Made by a program: the position numbers and the translations under genes. This document shows, in pieces, positions 36,992-47,869 of a stretch of 64,000 nucleotides of DNA; the first letter of the stretch is position 1, and every line of letters starts with the position of its first letter. Below the pieces are notes generated by a model that had not been told where the DNA came from, made no database searches, and was given only the letters and a program-made list of their open reading frames with translations. The stretch comes from Oscillospiraceae bacterium (GTDB taxonomy: Bacteria; Bacillota; Clostridia; Oscillospirales; Oscillospiraceae), in contig SVKO01000001.1 in assembly GCA_015068455.1 (NCBI GenBank), forward strand, positions 241,825-305,824. Direction: 5' to 3'.

Positions 36992-37614
36992 CCTATCTGC
37001 TCCACAAGCCCGCGGGGCTGGTATGCGCCAGGACCGACCGCGAAAACCCGACGGTGATGTCGCTGTTCCCGCCGGAGCAGCAGCATCTGTTCCCCGTGGG
37101 CAGGCTGGACAAGTATTCCGAAGGCCTGCTGCTCGTCACCGACGACGGCAAGCTCTGCCGCCGCCTGCTGGACCCGGAAACCCATGTGGAGAAGCGCTAT
37201 TTCCTCTGGGCCGCCGGAGACCCGGCGCCTGAAGCCTGCGCCGCCATCCGCGGCGGCCTGCGTCTGCAGGGCCTGCCGGCGCCCACGAAGCCCTGCCGGT
37301 TCGAGGTCGGGGCGCATACGCTGATTTCCCGGCTGGACGTGCCGGTGTTTCCCAACCGGCGGGCCCTGCTGGACGCGCCGGACACGCCGGTATTCTCCGC
37401 CCGGATCTGGCTGACCGAGGGCAAGCGCCATCAGATCAAGCGAATGCTGGAGGCGGTGGGCTGCGCCTGCCTGTACCTGCGCCGGGAGGCCTTCGGCCCC
37501 CTGGAGCTGGACCCGCGCCTCTGCCCGGGCCAGTACCGCCCCCTGACGAAGGCCGAGCTCGCCGCCCTGCGCGCCGCGGCAAATCTGCCGCCGGCGCAGG
37601 AAGCGCGGGGATGA
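36988..37614 (+). CDS. RsuA/RluE-family pseudouridine synthase, no S4 domain
   Basis: A 208-residue enzyme with the catalytic Asp41 in GRLDKYSEGLLLVT and the GKRHQIKRML segment near the end. The N-terminal S4 RNA-binding domain found in RsuA and RluB is absent, as in RluE. It starts at ATG 36988 overlapping the transporter stop. The target RNA is unknown. Confidence 0.9.
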   Translation: MTYLLHKPAGLVCARTDRENPTVMSLFPPEQQHLFPVGRLDKYSEGLLLVTDDGKLCRRLLDPETHVEKRYFLWAAGDPAPEACAAIRGGLRLQGLPAPTKPCRFEVGAHTLISRLDVPVFPNRRALLDAPDTPVFSARIWLTEGKRHQIKRMLEAVGCACLYLRREAFGPLELDPRLCPGQYRPLTKAELAALRAAANLPPAQEARG

Positions 37615-37625
37615 TTGCCGAATAA

Positions 37626-37658
37626 AAAACAGGTGACTGCTGCCAGTCACCTGTTTTT
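37626..37658. terminator. Terminator between pseudouridine synthase and HIT genes
   Basis: AAACAGGTGACTG / CAGTCACCTGTTT plus TTTT, usable in both directions. Confidence 0.85.
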
Positions 37659-37691
37659 GTATCCCCCGCGGGGGCAGTTTGTCAAATCGCG

Positions 37692-38027
37692 TCAGTTGAA
37701 GGCGCCCAGGGGCTTGCCGCCGAGGACGTGGAAGTGCAGATGCTGCACGGTCTGGCCGGCGATCTCGCCGCAGTTGGTGACCACGCGGAAACCGTCGAAA
37801 TCCAGCTCCTTCGTCAGCTTGGCGATGACCGCGAAGATGTGGCCGACGACGGCCGCGTCCTTTTCGGTGATCTCCGACGCGGAGCTCAGGTGCTTCTTGG
37901 GCACCACCAGGAAGTGCTTCGGCGCCATGGGGGCGATGTCATAGAAGGCGTAGCACAGCTCGTCCTCATAGACCTTGGTCGAGGGGATCTCGCCGGCGAT
38001 GATTTTGCAGAACAGGCAGTCGTTCAT
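37692..38027 (-). CDS. HIT-family nucleotide hydrolase
   Basis: A 111-residue HINT-like protein; the catalytic triad motif HLHFH has His96, His98 and His100, and CLFCKIIAGEIPS is the standard N-terminus. Such enzymes hydrolyse adenosine phosphoramidates including aminoacyl-AMP. It lies 20 bp after alaS on the same strand, so both are likely under the T-box; HINT removal of stray aminoacyl-AMP would fit. ATG 38027 follows AAAGGAG. A longer frame upstream into alaS is a shadow. Confidence 0.93.
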   Translation of the reverse strand: MNDCLFCKIIAGEIPSTKVYEDELCYAFYDIAPMAPKHFLVVPKKHLSSASEITEKDAAVVGHIFAVIAKLTKELDFDGFRVVTNCGEIAGQTVQHLHFHVLGGKPLGAFN

Positions 38028-38047
38028 AAGTTGCTCCTTTCCGTTTC

Positions 38048-40702
<2,655 letters not shown>

Positions 40703-40740
40703 AGGGAACCGCCTCCAAAATATAACAATAATTGTTTATG

Positions 40741-40960
40741 AAAATAAAAACCGCTCCCGCCGTGCTCAGGGGCGAAGCTGTGCTCCACGGTACCACCCTG
40801 ATGACACCCGGCAGGGGCGTCGCTCGATCGTCCTGTAACGGGAACCCCCGTCCTGCTCTCGCAGGCAGCTCGGAAACGGCCTCCGGCCGGGCGTTCCGCG
40901 GGGCTCGCACCGTCCCCCGTTCGCTTTGGGCGCCAAAACCGGTTCTTTTCCTCATCGCAT
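40741..40960 (-). promoter_or_regulatory. T-box riboswitch of alaS
   Basis: On the minus strand, the antiterminator T-box AGGGTGGTACCGTG lies at 40786-40799, near the consensus AGGGTGGNACCGCG. Upstream are the Stem I hairpins, and a candidate alanine specifier GCT at 40867-40869. The downstream hairpin (AGCTTCGCC / GGCGGGAGC with one bulge, then GGTTTTTATTTT) is the terminator near 40744-40782. Uncharged tRNA-Ala should pair with the specifier and T-box to permit transcription. The specifier assignment is tentative; the T-box itself is clear. Confidence 0.9.
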
Positions 40961-40978
40961 TTGCGTATTTGCAGGATT

Positions 40979-41006
40979 ACTATACCATAAAAACGCAAAA
41001 AGTCAA
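40979..41006 (-). promoter_or_regulatory. Promoter of alaS
   Basis: Minus strand TTGACT (41001-41006), 16-bp spacer, TATAGT (40979-40984), just before the T-box. Confidence 0.75.
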
Positions 41007-41052
41007 CAAAAAAACAAAAACTTCTGTCGACGCCGATCTTTACAATCCGCGC

Positions 41053-41081
41053 TTGACTATTCGTTCGCCATATACTAAAAT
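41053..41081 (+). promoter_or_regulatory. Promoter of the MBOAT-deacetylase operon
   Basis: TTGACT (41053-41058), 17-bp spacer, TAAAAT (41076-41081), divergent from alaS. Confidence 0.7.
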
Positions 41082-41134
41082 TATTTGATGAAGAAAGCAG
41101 AAAAAAAGCGCATTTGCGCAGATGGTGACGGAAT

Positions 41135-42535
41135 ATGGTTTTTGCAGATCTCTTTTTCATTTACTTCTTCCTTCCGCTGTGCCTGATCTTCTATTTCACG
41201 GCAAAAACGCTGGATCGGAAGAATCTTGTACTTATCATTTTCTCACTTGTTTTCTATGCCTGGGGCAAGCCCCTGTACGTGCTGCTTCTGCTGTTCAGCG
41301 CGGGATTCAACTGGGCCCTCGGCCTGGCACTGGAGAAGTTCCGCGGCACGCCCATGTCCAAAATCGTGCTCGGCGCGGGTATTGCGGTGGATCTGGCGCT
41401 GCTGCTGGTATTCAAATACAGCGGCGCCCTGTTCCGCGCCCAGACCAAGGCCGCGCAGGCCGCCATGCCCATCGGCATCGGCGTTTTCACCCTCCAGGCG
41501 GTCTCCTATCTTGTCGACTGTTTCCGGGAAAAGGTGGCCGTGCAGCACAGCTTCAAGAAATTCCTGCTGTATCTTTCCCTGTTTCCCCAGCTTCTCGCCG
41601 GTCCCATCGTCCGCTACAGCGCGGTCGAGCAGGCGATCGACGACCGCCGGACCTCCGTGAGCGACGCCTGCGACGGCGCCCTGCGGGTGATCGTCGGCCT
41701 GGCAAAGAAGGTCATCCTCGCCAATAATCTCTACGCCATCGTCACCGCCTTCTTCGGGAGCGACATCTCCGGCCTGAGCGTGCTGGGCACCTGGTACACC
41801 GCCGTCATTTTCACCCTGTACATCTATTTCGAATTCAGCGGTTACGCCGACATCGCCATCGGCCTGGGCCGGATCTTCGGCTTCCGGTTCGACGAAAACT
41901 TCAACTATCCCTTTGCCGGCCGGACCGTCACCGATTTCTGCGGCCGCTGGTATCTCTCCCTGGGCGCGTTCTTCCGCGATTACGTGCTGAGTCTTCCGTT
42001 CTTCGGGAAAAACTACCGATATCTGGGCCTGTTCCTGGTCTGGCTGTGCACCGGCATGTGGTTCGGCTCCGGCTGGAATTTCATCCTCTGGGGCCTGTAC
42101 CTCGGCTTCTTCCTGTTCTTCGAGCAGACCTTTGGCAAAAACATCGTGGAAAAATGGCCCGTCTGGGTCAAGCATATCTACAGCAAGCTCGTCATCGTCC
42201 TCGGCTTCGGCATCTTCTATTTCCGGGCCCCGGGCCAGCTGGTGAAGTTCTTCGGCCGCGTCTCCGGCCTGAGCATGCTGACAAGCCGCGCGCCATTCGC
42301 CGATTCGCTGACCTGGGCGTCGTTTACGGACAACTTCTTCCTGATCGCGGCGGCCGTCATCTGCTCCCTGCCCCTGCTGCCCAGGATCAAGACCTTCTTC
42401 CTGAAAAACCGCAATCACACGGTCTATGCCATCGGGCGCTACGGCGCGCTGGCATGCTGTGCGGCCATGCTTGTGATCCTGAGCATCCTGCTGGCGGGCG
42501 CCGCCGGCAATCCCCTGGCATACTTCCGATTCTGA
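41135..42535 (+). CDS. MBOAT (AlgI/DltB-like) membrane protein lacking the conserved histidines
   Basis: A 466-residue protein with about ten to twelve hydrophobic helices. The order and local sequence follow AlgI-type O-acyltransferases that move acetyl groups across the membrane (NFNYPF, FFRDYV, GWNFILWG). AlgI-like enzymes have WHISL, GLWHG and a nearby H in the WG-YHG turn. Here these are WYLSL (Tyr273), GMWFG (Phe310) and LYLG (Leu323), so all three histidines are replaced. The codons TAT and TTC read cleanly, so this is not a frame artefact. Acyltransfer is doubtful; a channel or scaffold role is inference. It is followed 26 bp later by a deacetylase chimera. Confidence 0.85.
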   Translation: MVFADLFFIYFFLPLCLIFYFTAKTLDRKNLVLIIFSLVFYAWGKPLYVLLLLFSAGFNWALGLALEKFRGTPMSKIVLGAGIAVDLALLLVFKYSGALFRAQTKAAQAAMPIGIGVFTLQAVSYLVDCFREKVAVQHSFKKFLLYLSLFPQLLAGPIVRYSAVEQAIDDRRTSVSDACDGALRVIVGLAKKVILANNLYAIVTAFFGSDISGLSVLGTWYTAVIFTLYIYFEFSGYADIAIGLGRIFGFRFDENFNYPFAGRTVTDFCGRWYLSLGAFFRDYVLSLPFFGKNYRYLGLFLVWLCTGMWFGSGWNFILWGLYLGFFLFFEQTFGKNIVEKWPVWVKHIYSKLVIVLGFGIFYFRAPGQLVKFFGRVSGLSMLTSRAPFADSLTWASFTDNFFLIAAAVICSLPLLPRIKTFFLKNRNHTVYAIGRYGALACCAAMLVILSILLAGAAGNPLAYFRF

Positions 42536-42561
42536 GCCCGGCAAGCTGAGAGGTGAACCAT

Positions 42562-43791
42562 ATGAATGAAGATCAAATCCGCGAAAACTCCGGGCAAATC
42601 CAGGAGGACATCCAAGCCGAGCGCCGAAAAAAGCGCTGGCAGCGCCGCCGCAGCTGGACGCGGGCCCGCAGCTCCGGCGTCAGCGTTCTCGTGCTGGGCG
42701 GTCTGCTGCTGCTGACGGCCCTGTTCCTGCTGGTGTTTCCCCGCTCCACCGTCTCGGCGCTGGAGAACCGGACGCTGACGCCGTTCCCGAAGTTCAGCTT
42801 TGCCGGCTGGTTCGACGGGGAATTCACCTCCGGCGTGACCGACCACTATGACGACACGGTGCCCTACCGCGATTCATTCCAAACCATGAGCAACCGATTT
42901 AAACGCATGTTCGGTCTTCACCCCGGCAAAAACGCAGAAGACGTCAGCAATACGCCGGCCGATCCGGAGGATTCGGCCGCGGACGCAGAGACTCCGGCAG
43001 ACGCCGCACAGACCGATCCCGCCGCCCCGGCGGACGCCGCCGCTTCTGCCAACACCGCGCCGTCCGGCCCCATGGTTCCGGCCGAAGCCGAGGTCCCGCC
43101 CCTGCCCGACTATTCCGATGCGACGGGCCGCGTTGCCCTGACCTTTGACGACGGGCCCAGCGGGCCCAACAGCGAAGTCCTGCTGGCCATGCTCGCCGAG
43201 CGGGACGTCAAGGCGACGTTTTTCCTGTGCGGCTACCGGATCGAGGAATGCCCCGCGGAGCTGTGCAAAAAGCTGGCCGAGCCCGGCCATGAGCTGGCCA
43301 TGCACGGCTACAGCCACACCTCCTTCAAGGAGATGTCCTCCGGCGGGATCCAGGACGAGCTTTCCAAGACCAAGGAACTGATCCAGAAAAACGCGGGCGT
43401 CACGCCCACGCTGGTGCGGCCGCCCTACGGCGCGATGAATGACGATTCGTACGAGGCGCTGCGGCAGGCGGGCTATCCCGTCATCATCTGGGACGTGGAT
43501 ACGGAGGACTGGCGCAACTCGGACCCCGAGGACGTCGCCAACACGGTCTTCGAGCAGGTGCAAGACGGCAGCATCATCCTGATGCACGATATGCACCAGA
43601 GCTCCGTGGACGCCGCCGCGCTGATCATCGATCAGCTCAAATCCGAGGGCTATGTTTTCCTGACTGTTTCGGAGCTGGCCCAAAGCATGGGCGTGACCCT
43701 TGCGCCCGGCGAGCGGTACCGCAGCATTGAGCCGCCGGAGGATGAGAGCGCCGCGGAGGAAAGCTCCGCGGACGAAAGCGCCGAAGAATAA
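42562..43791 (+). CDS. DHHW N-terminal segment fused to a polysaccharide deacetylase
   Basis: A 409-residue protein. A cytosolic basic start (1-36) and one membrane helix (about 40-60) lead to a segment (65-118: ENRTLTPFPKFSF, then FTSGV.DHY.D..PYRDSF) matching the N-terminus of DHHW/AlgX-like proteins that partner MBOATs. An Ala/Pro/Asp-rich linker (121-185) connects to a complete NodB domain (188-375): TFDDGP (Asp196-197), His248 and His252, RPPYG (286-290), WDVDTEDW and LMHD (His342). It should deacetylate a surface glycan outside the cell. The GTG nine bases upstream is less likely than ATG 42562 behind GAGAGGTG. Confidence 0.88.
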   Translation: MNEDQIRENSGQIQEDIQAERRKKRWQRRRSWTRARSSGVSVLVLGGLLLLTALFLLVFPRSTVSALENRTLTPFPKFSFAGWFDGEFTSGVTDHYDDTVPYRDSFQTMSNRFKRMFGLHPGKNAEDVSNTPADPEDSAADAETPADAAQTDPAAPADAAASANTAPSGPMVPAEAEVPPLPDYSDATGRVALTFDDGPSGPNSEVLLAMLAERDVKATFFLCGYRIEECPAELCKKLAEPGHELAMHGYSHTSFKEMSSGGIQDELSKTKELIQKNAGVTPTLVRPPYGAMNDDSYEALRQAGYPVIIWDVDTEDWRNSDPEDVANTVFEQVQDGSIILMHDMHQSSVDAAALIIDQLKSEGYVFLTVSELAQSMGVTLAPGERYRSIEPPEDESAAEESSADESAEE

Positions 43792-43868
43792 AACGAACCG
43801 GGGGCGGGACCCGCAGCGGGCCCCGGCCCCGGCTTTCTGCTGTCTGCCGTGCGATTTTCTTCTTTTTT

Positions 43869-43910
43869 GAAAAACGGGACCCCGCCGGAGTTGGCGGAGT
43901 CCCGTTTTTT
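43869..43910. terminator. Terminator between the deacetylase and 144-aa genes
   Basis: AAAACGGGAC...CCGCC / GGCGG...GTCCCGTTTT with T-runs both ways. A second GC-rich hairpin lies just before it (about 43797-43835). Confidence 0.8.
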
Positions 43911-43914
43911 CACA

Positions 43915-44349
43915 TCAGCCCGGTGTTTTGCCAAACAGCTTGGCCAGCGGCTCAATGATGGTCTTCAGATCGCTGATCGCCTCATTGAGCGTTTTGATGT
44001 CCAGGGCGTCCACCGCTTCGCCCGCCACGCGCAGGCTCTCCTGGGCCTGCAGGGCCGTATCGCCGATGTCCGTGCTGAGCTTCTCCCAGTCGACGGCGGA
44101 GAGCTCCTTGGTGATCGTCTCCAGCTCCACGGTGATCTCGTTCCAGTCCACCTCGGCCAGCTCCGCCGTGGGCACGGCGATGTCGTCCACGATCCTGTCC
44201 ACCTTGACGATCGTCTGGGAGATCTGGTTCACGTTCTGCACCACGACCACGCAGGTGACCACCAGCGCCACCACCATGACGGCCAGCATCAGGACGATCA
44301 GCCGGTTGAGCCGGTTTTGCTTCTTCAGCAGCACATTTGTTTGATCCAT
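43915..44349 (-). CDS. Single-pass membrane protein with heptad-like repeats, function unknown
   Basis: A 144-residue protein: a short basic cytosolic start, one long hydrophobic helix (about 16-38) and an extracytoplasmic helical region in which VDW-containing units recur (VDWNEITVELETI, then VDWEKLSTDI). The pattern suggests an amphipathic or coiled-coil stalk, reminiscent of methyl-accepting or division-type stalks but without their motifs. Not recognised. It has its own promoter divergent from the GTPase gene. Confidence 0.65.
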   Translation of the reverse strand: MDQTNVLLKKQNRLNRLIVLMLAVMVVALVVTCVVVVQNVNQISQTIVKVDRIVDDIAVPTAELAEVDWNEITVELETITKELSAVDWEKLSTDIGDTALQAQESLRVAGEAVDALDIKTLNEAISDLKTIIEPLAKLFGKTPG

Positions 44350-44390
44350 CTCTATCTCTCCTCTTCGCGTTTTTTGAACTCTCTGCGTCC

Positions 44391-44419
44391 ATCATACCGC
44401 ATCAAAAGACGATTTGCAA
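44391..44419 (-). promoter_or_regulatory. Promoter of the 144-aa membrane protein
   Basis: Minus strand TTGCAA (44414-44419), 17-bp spacer, TATGAT (44391-44396). Confidence 0.7.
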
Positions 44420-44435
44420 GAGGCGCGAAAAGACG

Positions 44436-44464
44436 TTGGCTTTTGCGGCCCCATCTGCTATAAT
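44436..44464 (+). promoter_or_regulatory. Promoter of the GTPase-NYN operon
   Basis: TTGGCT (44436-44441), 17-bp spacer, TATAAT (44459-44464). The 45-nt leader carries a GGGCCG/CGGCCC hairpin (44477-44492). Confidence 0.75.
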
Positions 44465-44512
44465 GGGGGCAAAACAGGGCCGTTTTCGGCCCGGAAATCC
44501 CGGGAGAACCCC

Positions 44513-47116
44513 ATGAAGAAGCTGACCGTCGGCGTCCTGGCCCATGTGGACGCGGGAAAAACGACGCTGTGCGAAGCCCTGCTCTACCGCTCCGGCGCCA
44601 TCCGCGCGCCGGGCAGGGTCGACCATAAAAACGCCTTTTTGGATACCCACGCCCTGGAGCGGGCGCGGGGCATCACCATATTCTCCAAACAGGCCATCGT
44701 GCAGCTGCCCGGCGCGGCGCTGACCCTGCTGGACACCCCGGGGCATGTGGACTTCTCCGCGGAGATGGAGCGCACATTGCAGGTGCTGGACTACGGCATC
44801 CTGGTCATCAGCGGCACCGACGGCGTGCAGGCCCACACCCGCACCCTCTGGCAGCTTTTGCAGCGCAACGCCATCCCCACCTTCATTTTCGTGACGAAGA
44901 TGGATCTGCCCGGCGCGGACCGGGAGAAGGTGCTCTCCGATCTGCGGAGCGCGCTGGGCGCGCCCTGCGTGGATTTCGGCCTGGACGACGCCGGGCGGTA
45001 CGACGAATGCGCCATGTGCGACGAGGCCCTGATGGAGGAGTATCTGGACACCGGCGTCCTGACGGACAGCGCCGTCGCCGCCGCCGTCGCCCGCCGCAGC
45101 CTGACGCCCTGTTTCTTCGGCTCGGGCCTGCGGATGGAGGGCATAGACGCGCTGCTCGACGCCCTGGATCGCTATACCGCCGCGCCCGCCTGCGGGACGG
45201 AATTCTCCGCCCGGGTGTTCAAGATCTCCCGGGACGCCCAGGGCGCCCGGCTGACCCATCTGAAAATCACCGGCGGCGTCCTTCGCCAGCGCGCCGCCCT
45301 GCGCTACCAAAGCGAGCGGGGAGAGGCCATGGAGGAGAAGGTCACCGCCATCCGCCTGTATTCCGGCGAGAAATTCACCGCCGCCGAGGCCGCCGAGGCC
45401 GGCAGCGTCTGCGCCGTCACGGGTCTGAGCGCCACCTGGGCAGGTCAGGGCCTGGGCGCCGCCCCGGAGGGGAAAAAGGCCCTGCTCGAGCCGGTGCTGA
45501 GCTACCGCATCGTCCTGCCCGAGGGAACGGACGAGCGCACCGTGCTGCCGAAGCTGCGCCAGCTCGCCGAGGAGGACCCCCAGCTGCACGTGCAGTGGCG
45601 CGACCCGGAGATCCGGGTGCAGCTCATGGGCGACGTGCAGATCGAAATATTATGTAAACTTATCGAGGAGCGCTTCGACCTGCGCGTGGGCGTGGACGCC
45701 GGGCGCATCCTCTACCGCGAAACCATCGCCGCTCCCGTGGAGGGCGTGGGCCATTTCGAGCCCCTGCGCCACTATGCCGAGGTGCACCTGCTCCTGGAGC
45801 CCCTGCCGAGGGGCAGCGGCATAGAATACTGCGCGGACTGCAGCGAAAACCTGCTCGACCGCAACTGGCAGCGGCTGATCCTGACCCATCTGATGGAGAA
45901 GCCCCATCTGGGCGTGCTCACCGGCGCGCCGGTGACGGACGTCCGCTACACCCTCAAATCCGGCCGGGCCCACCTCAAGCACACCGAGGGCGGCGACTTC
46001 CGCCAGGCCACCTACCGCGCCGTGCGCCAGGGGCTCATGGGCGCCGAGAGCATCCTGCTCGAGCCCCTGTACCGGTTCACCATCGAGCTGCCCATGGAGC
46101 AGCTGGGCCGGGCCATCAACGATATCCGCGCCATGAGCGGCAGCTTCGAGCCGCCGGAGGAGCGCGGCGGCATGATGGTGCTCAGCGGCGAGGCCCCGGT
46201 GGCGACCATGCGCAACTATGCCCGGGATCTGGCGGCCTATACCCACGGTCTGGGGCGGATCTCCCTGTTCGTGGCGGGCTACGGGCCCTGCCACGATGCG
46301 AAGCAGGTCATCGAGGAAATCGGCTACGATCCCCTGGCGGATCTGGAAAATACCCCCGACTCCGTCTTCTGCGCCCACGGCGCGGGCTTCAACGTACGCT
46401 GGGACAAGGTGCCGGAGTACATGCATCTGGAGAGCTGCCTCAAGCCCGAGGCCGCCGAGGACGCGCCCATCCTGCGCAGGGGGAATCTCAACATCGACGA
46501 AAAAGAGCTGGAGGCCATCATGGAGCGGGAGTTCGGCCCCATCCGCCGGAAGGAATACTCCGCGCCCCAGCGCAGCCCCGTGCTCTACGAACGCAGTCTG
46601 CCCGAGCGCAGCACGAAGCAATACCTGATCGTGGACGGCTACAACGTCATCTTCGCATGGGACGGCCTGCGGGCGCTGGCCGGACAGGATCTGGAGCGGG
46701 CCCGGGAGGCCCTCATCGATCTGCTCATCAACTACCGCGGCTTCACCGGCTGCGAGCTGGTGCTGGTGTTCGACGCCTATCGGGTGCCGGACAATCCCGG
46801 CGCGCGCACCGTCCGGGACGGGGTGCGCATCGTCTACACCGCCCAGGGCGAGACCGGCGACATGTACATCGAGCAGCTGGCCAACGGCATCGGCAAGAAT
46901 GAAAACGTCCGCGTGGTCACCAGCGACGCCCTGATCCAGATCTCGGCCCTGCGCTCCGGCATCCTGCGGGTGAGCGCCCGGGAATTTGAGCAGGAGCTCC
47001 TGCGCACCGACGAGCAGATCGCCGCCCTGCTGCGGGCCCTGCAGGAAAAGGCCGGGCCCATGCACTCCGTGATCGTCCGCGGCACAAAAAAAGAGGGGAG
47101 TCAAAATGGACGCTGA
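44513..47116 (+). CDS. Tet(M)-like ribosomal GTPase fused to a Rae1/YacP-like NYN ribonuclease
   Basis: An 867-residue fusion. Residues about 1-650 follow the EF-G/Tet(M) plan: G1 AHVDAGKTT (9-17), RGITI, DTPGHVDF, and TKMD in place of NKxD, then domains II-V, ending with the Tet(M)-like CHDAKQVIEEIGYDPLADLE and HGAGF segments. After a linker, residues about 703-850 form a complete NYN/PIN domain like B. subtilis Rae1: LIVDGYNVI, VLVFDAY, ETGDMYIE and TSDALIQ. Rae1 cuts mRNA in the ribosomal A site. The fusion suggests ribosome engagement and mRNA cleavage by one protein. ATG 44513 follows GGGAG. First gene of an operon with YlmH. Tetracycline resistance is not implied. Confidence 0.9.
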   Translation: MKKLTVGVLAHVDAGKTTLCEALLYRSGAIRAPGRVDHKNAFLDTHALERARGITIFSKQAIVQLPGAALTLLDTPGHVDFSAEMERTLQVLDYGILVISGTDGVQAHTRTLWQLLQRNAIPTFIFVTKMDLPGADREKVLSDLRSALGAPCVDFGLDDAGRYDECAMCDEALMEEYLDTGVLTDSAVAAAVARRSLTPCFFGSGLRMEGIDALLDALDRYTAAPACGTEFSARVFKISRDAQGARLTHLKITGGVLRQRAALRYQSERGEAMEEKVTAIRLYSGEKFTAAEAAEAGSVCAVTGLSATWAGQGLGAAPEGKKALLEPVLSYRIVLPEGTDERTVLPKLRQLAEEDPQLHVQWRDPEIRVQLMGDVQIEILCKLIEERFDLRVGVDAGRILYRETIAAPVEGVGHFEPLRHYAEVHLLLEPLPRGSGIEYCADCSENLLDRNWQRLILTHLMEKPHLGVLTGAPVTDVRYTLKSGRAHLKHTEGGDFRQATYRAVRQGLMGAESILLEPLYRFTIELPMEQLGRAINDIRAMSGSFEPPEERGGMMVLSGEAPVATMRNYARDLAAYTHGLGRISLFVAGYGPCHDAKQVIEEIGYDPLADLENTPDSVFCAHGAGFNVRWDKVPEYMHLESCLKPEAAEDAPILRRGNLNIDEKELEAIMEREFGPIRRKEYSAPQRSPVLYERSLPERSTKQYLIVDGYNVIFAWDGLRALAGQDLERAREALIDLLINYRGFTGCELVLVFDAYRVPDNPGARTVRDGVRIVYTAQGETGDMYIEQLANGIGKNENVRVVTSDALIQISALRSGILRVSAREFEQELLRTDEQIAALLRALQEKAGPMHSVIVRGTKKEGSQNGR

Positions 47117-47867
47117 ACTTTCCCGCCGGGCCCTGGATCTGGCGCACCGGGCGGAAAAATACGCCGCCCCTGCCAACACCGGCTTCCTGACCCCCGCCGA
47201 GCAGGCGGAGCTCCGCGCCTTCTGCGCCCGGGAGCGGCTGGACGCCGTCTTTCACGGCGGCGGGGATGAAAACGACCGCCGCGCCGCCTTCTTCCTGCCC
47301 TCCTGGATGGAGGAGGATGCGCTGGACGTCTCCGAAGCCATCGCCGCTCTGGAGATCACCGCCGCCTTCGGCGCCCCCGGTCACCGGGACTACCTGGGCG
47401 CCATCCTGGGCCTGGGGATCAAGCGCGACTGCCTGGGGGACATCCGCGTGGCGGGCAGCACCGCATACCTGTTCTGCCTGGCTTCCATCGCGCCCTATTT
47501 ATGCGCGAATCTGGAATCCGTGGGCCGCTGCGGGGTGAAGATCCGGCAGATCGCCCTGTCCGACGTGCCGCCCCTGCAGCGGAGCTGCCGCGAGGTGCGC
47601 TTCACCGTCAAGAGCCTGCGGCTGGACAGCGTGCTGGCCGGCGCCTTCTCGCTGTCCCGGGCAAACGCGGCGGCGGCCGTTGCCCAGGGCCTGGTCAGCG
47701 TCAACTATTTGCCCTGCGAAAAGCCCGACCGCGCCGTGGCCCCGGGGGACGTGCTCAGCCTCCGGGGCAAGGGCAAGGTCACCGTGGGCGAGCCGGGGGG
47801 CAAAACTCGCAAGGACCGGCAATTCATCACCGTGGAGCTCTGGACAGACGCTCCGGAAAAGAGGTAA
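47106..47867 (+). CDS. ylmH: S4-domain RNA-binding protein YlmH
   Basis: A 253-residue YlmH-family protein: an N-terminal RRM-like region (about 15-90, with FLPSW), a middle domain (95-175, GHRDYLGAILGLGIKRD) and a C-terminal S4 domain (about 178-250). B. subtilis YlmH binds the 50S subunit and has been linked to ribosome quality control. Here it is coupled by an 11-bp overlap to the GTPase-nuclease gene, unlike its usual place in the division (divIVA) cluster. Confidence 0.9.
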   Translation: MDAELSRRALDLAHRAEKYAAPANTGFLTPAEQAELRAFCARERLDAVFHGGGDENDRRAAFFLPSWMEEDALDVSEAIAALEITAAFGAPGHRDYLGAILGLGIKRDCLGDIRVAGSTAYLFCLASIAPYLCANLESVGRCGVKIRQIALSDVPPLQRSCREVRFTVKSLRLDSVLAGAFSLSRANAAAAVAQGLVSVNYLPCEKPDRAVAPGDVLSLRGKGKVTVGEPGGKTRKDRQFITVELWTDAPEKR

Positions 47868-47869
47868 CT

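Noticed and set aside
44513-46620. Acquired tetracycline-resistance gene
   Set aside because: The GTPase part is Tet(M)-like, but it is fused to a nuclease, matches the local base composition and sits in a housekeeping-type operon with no mobile signals.
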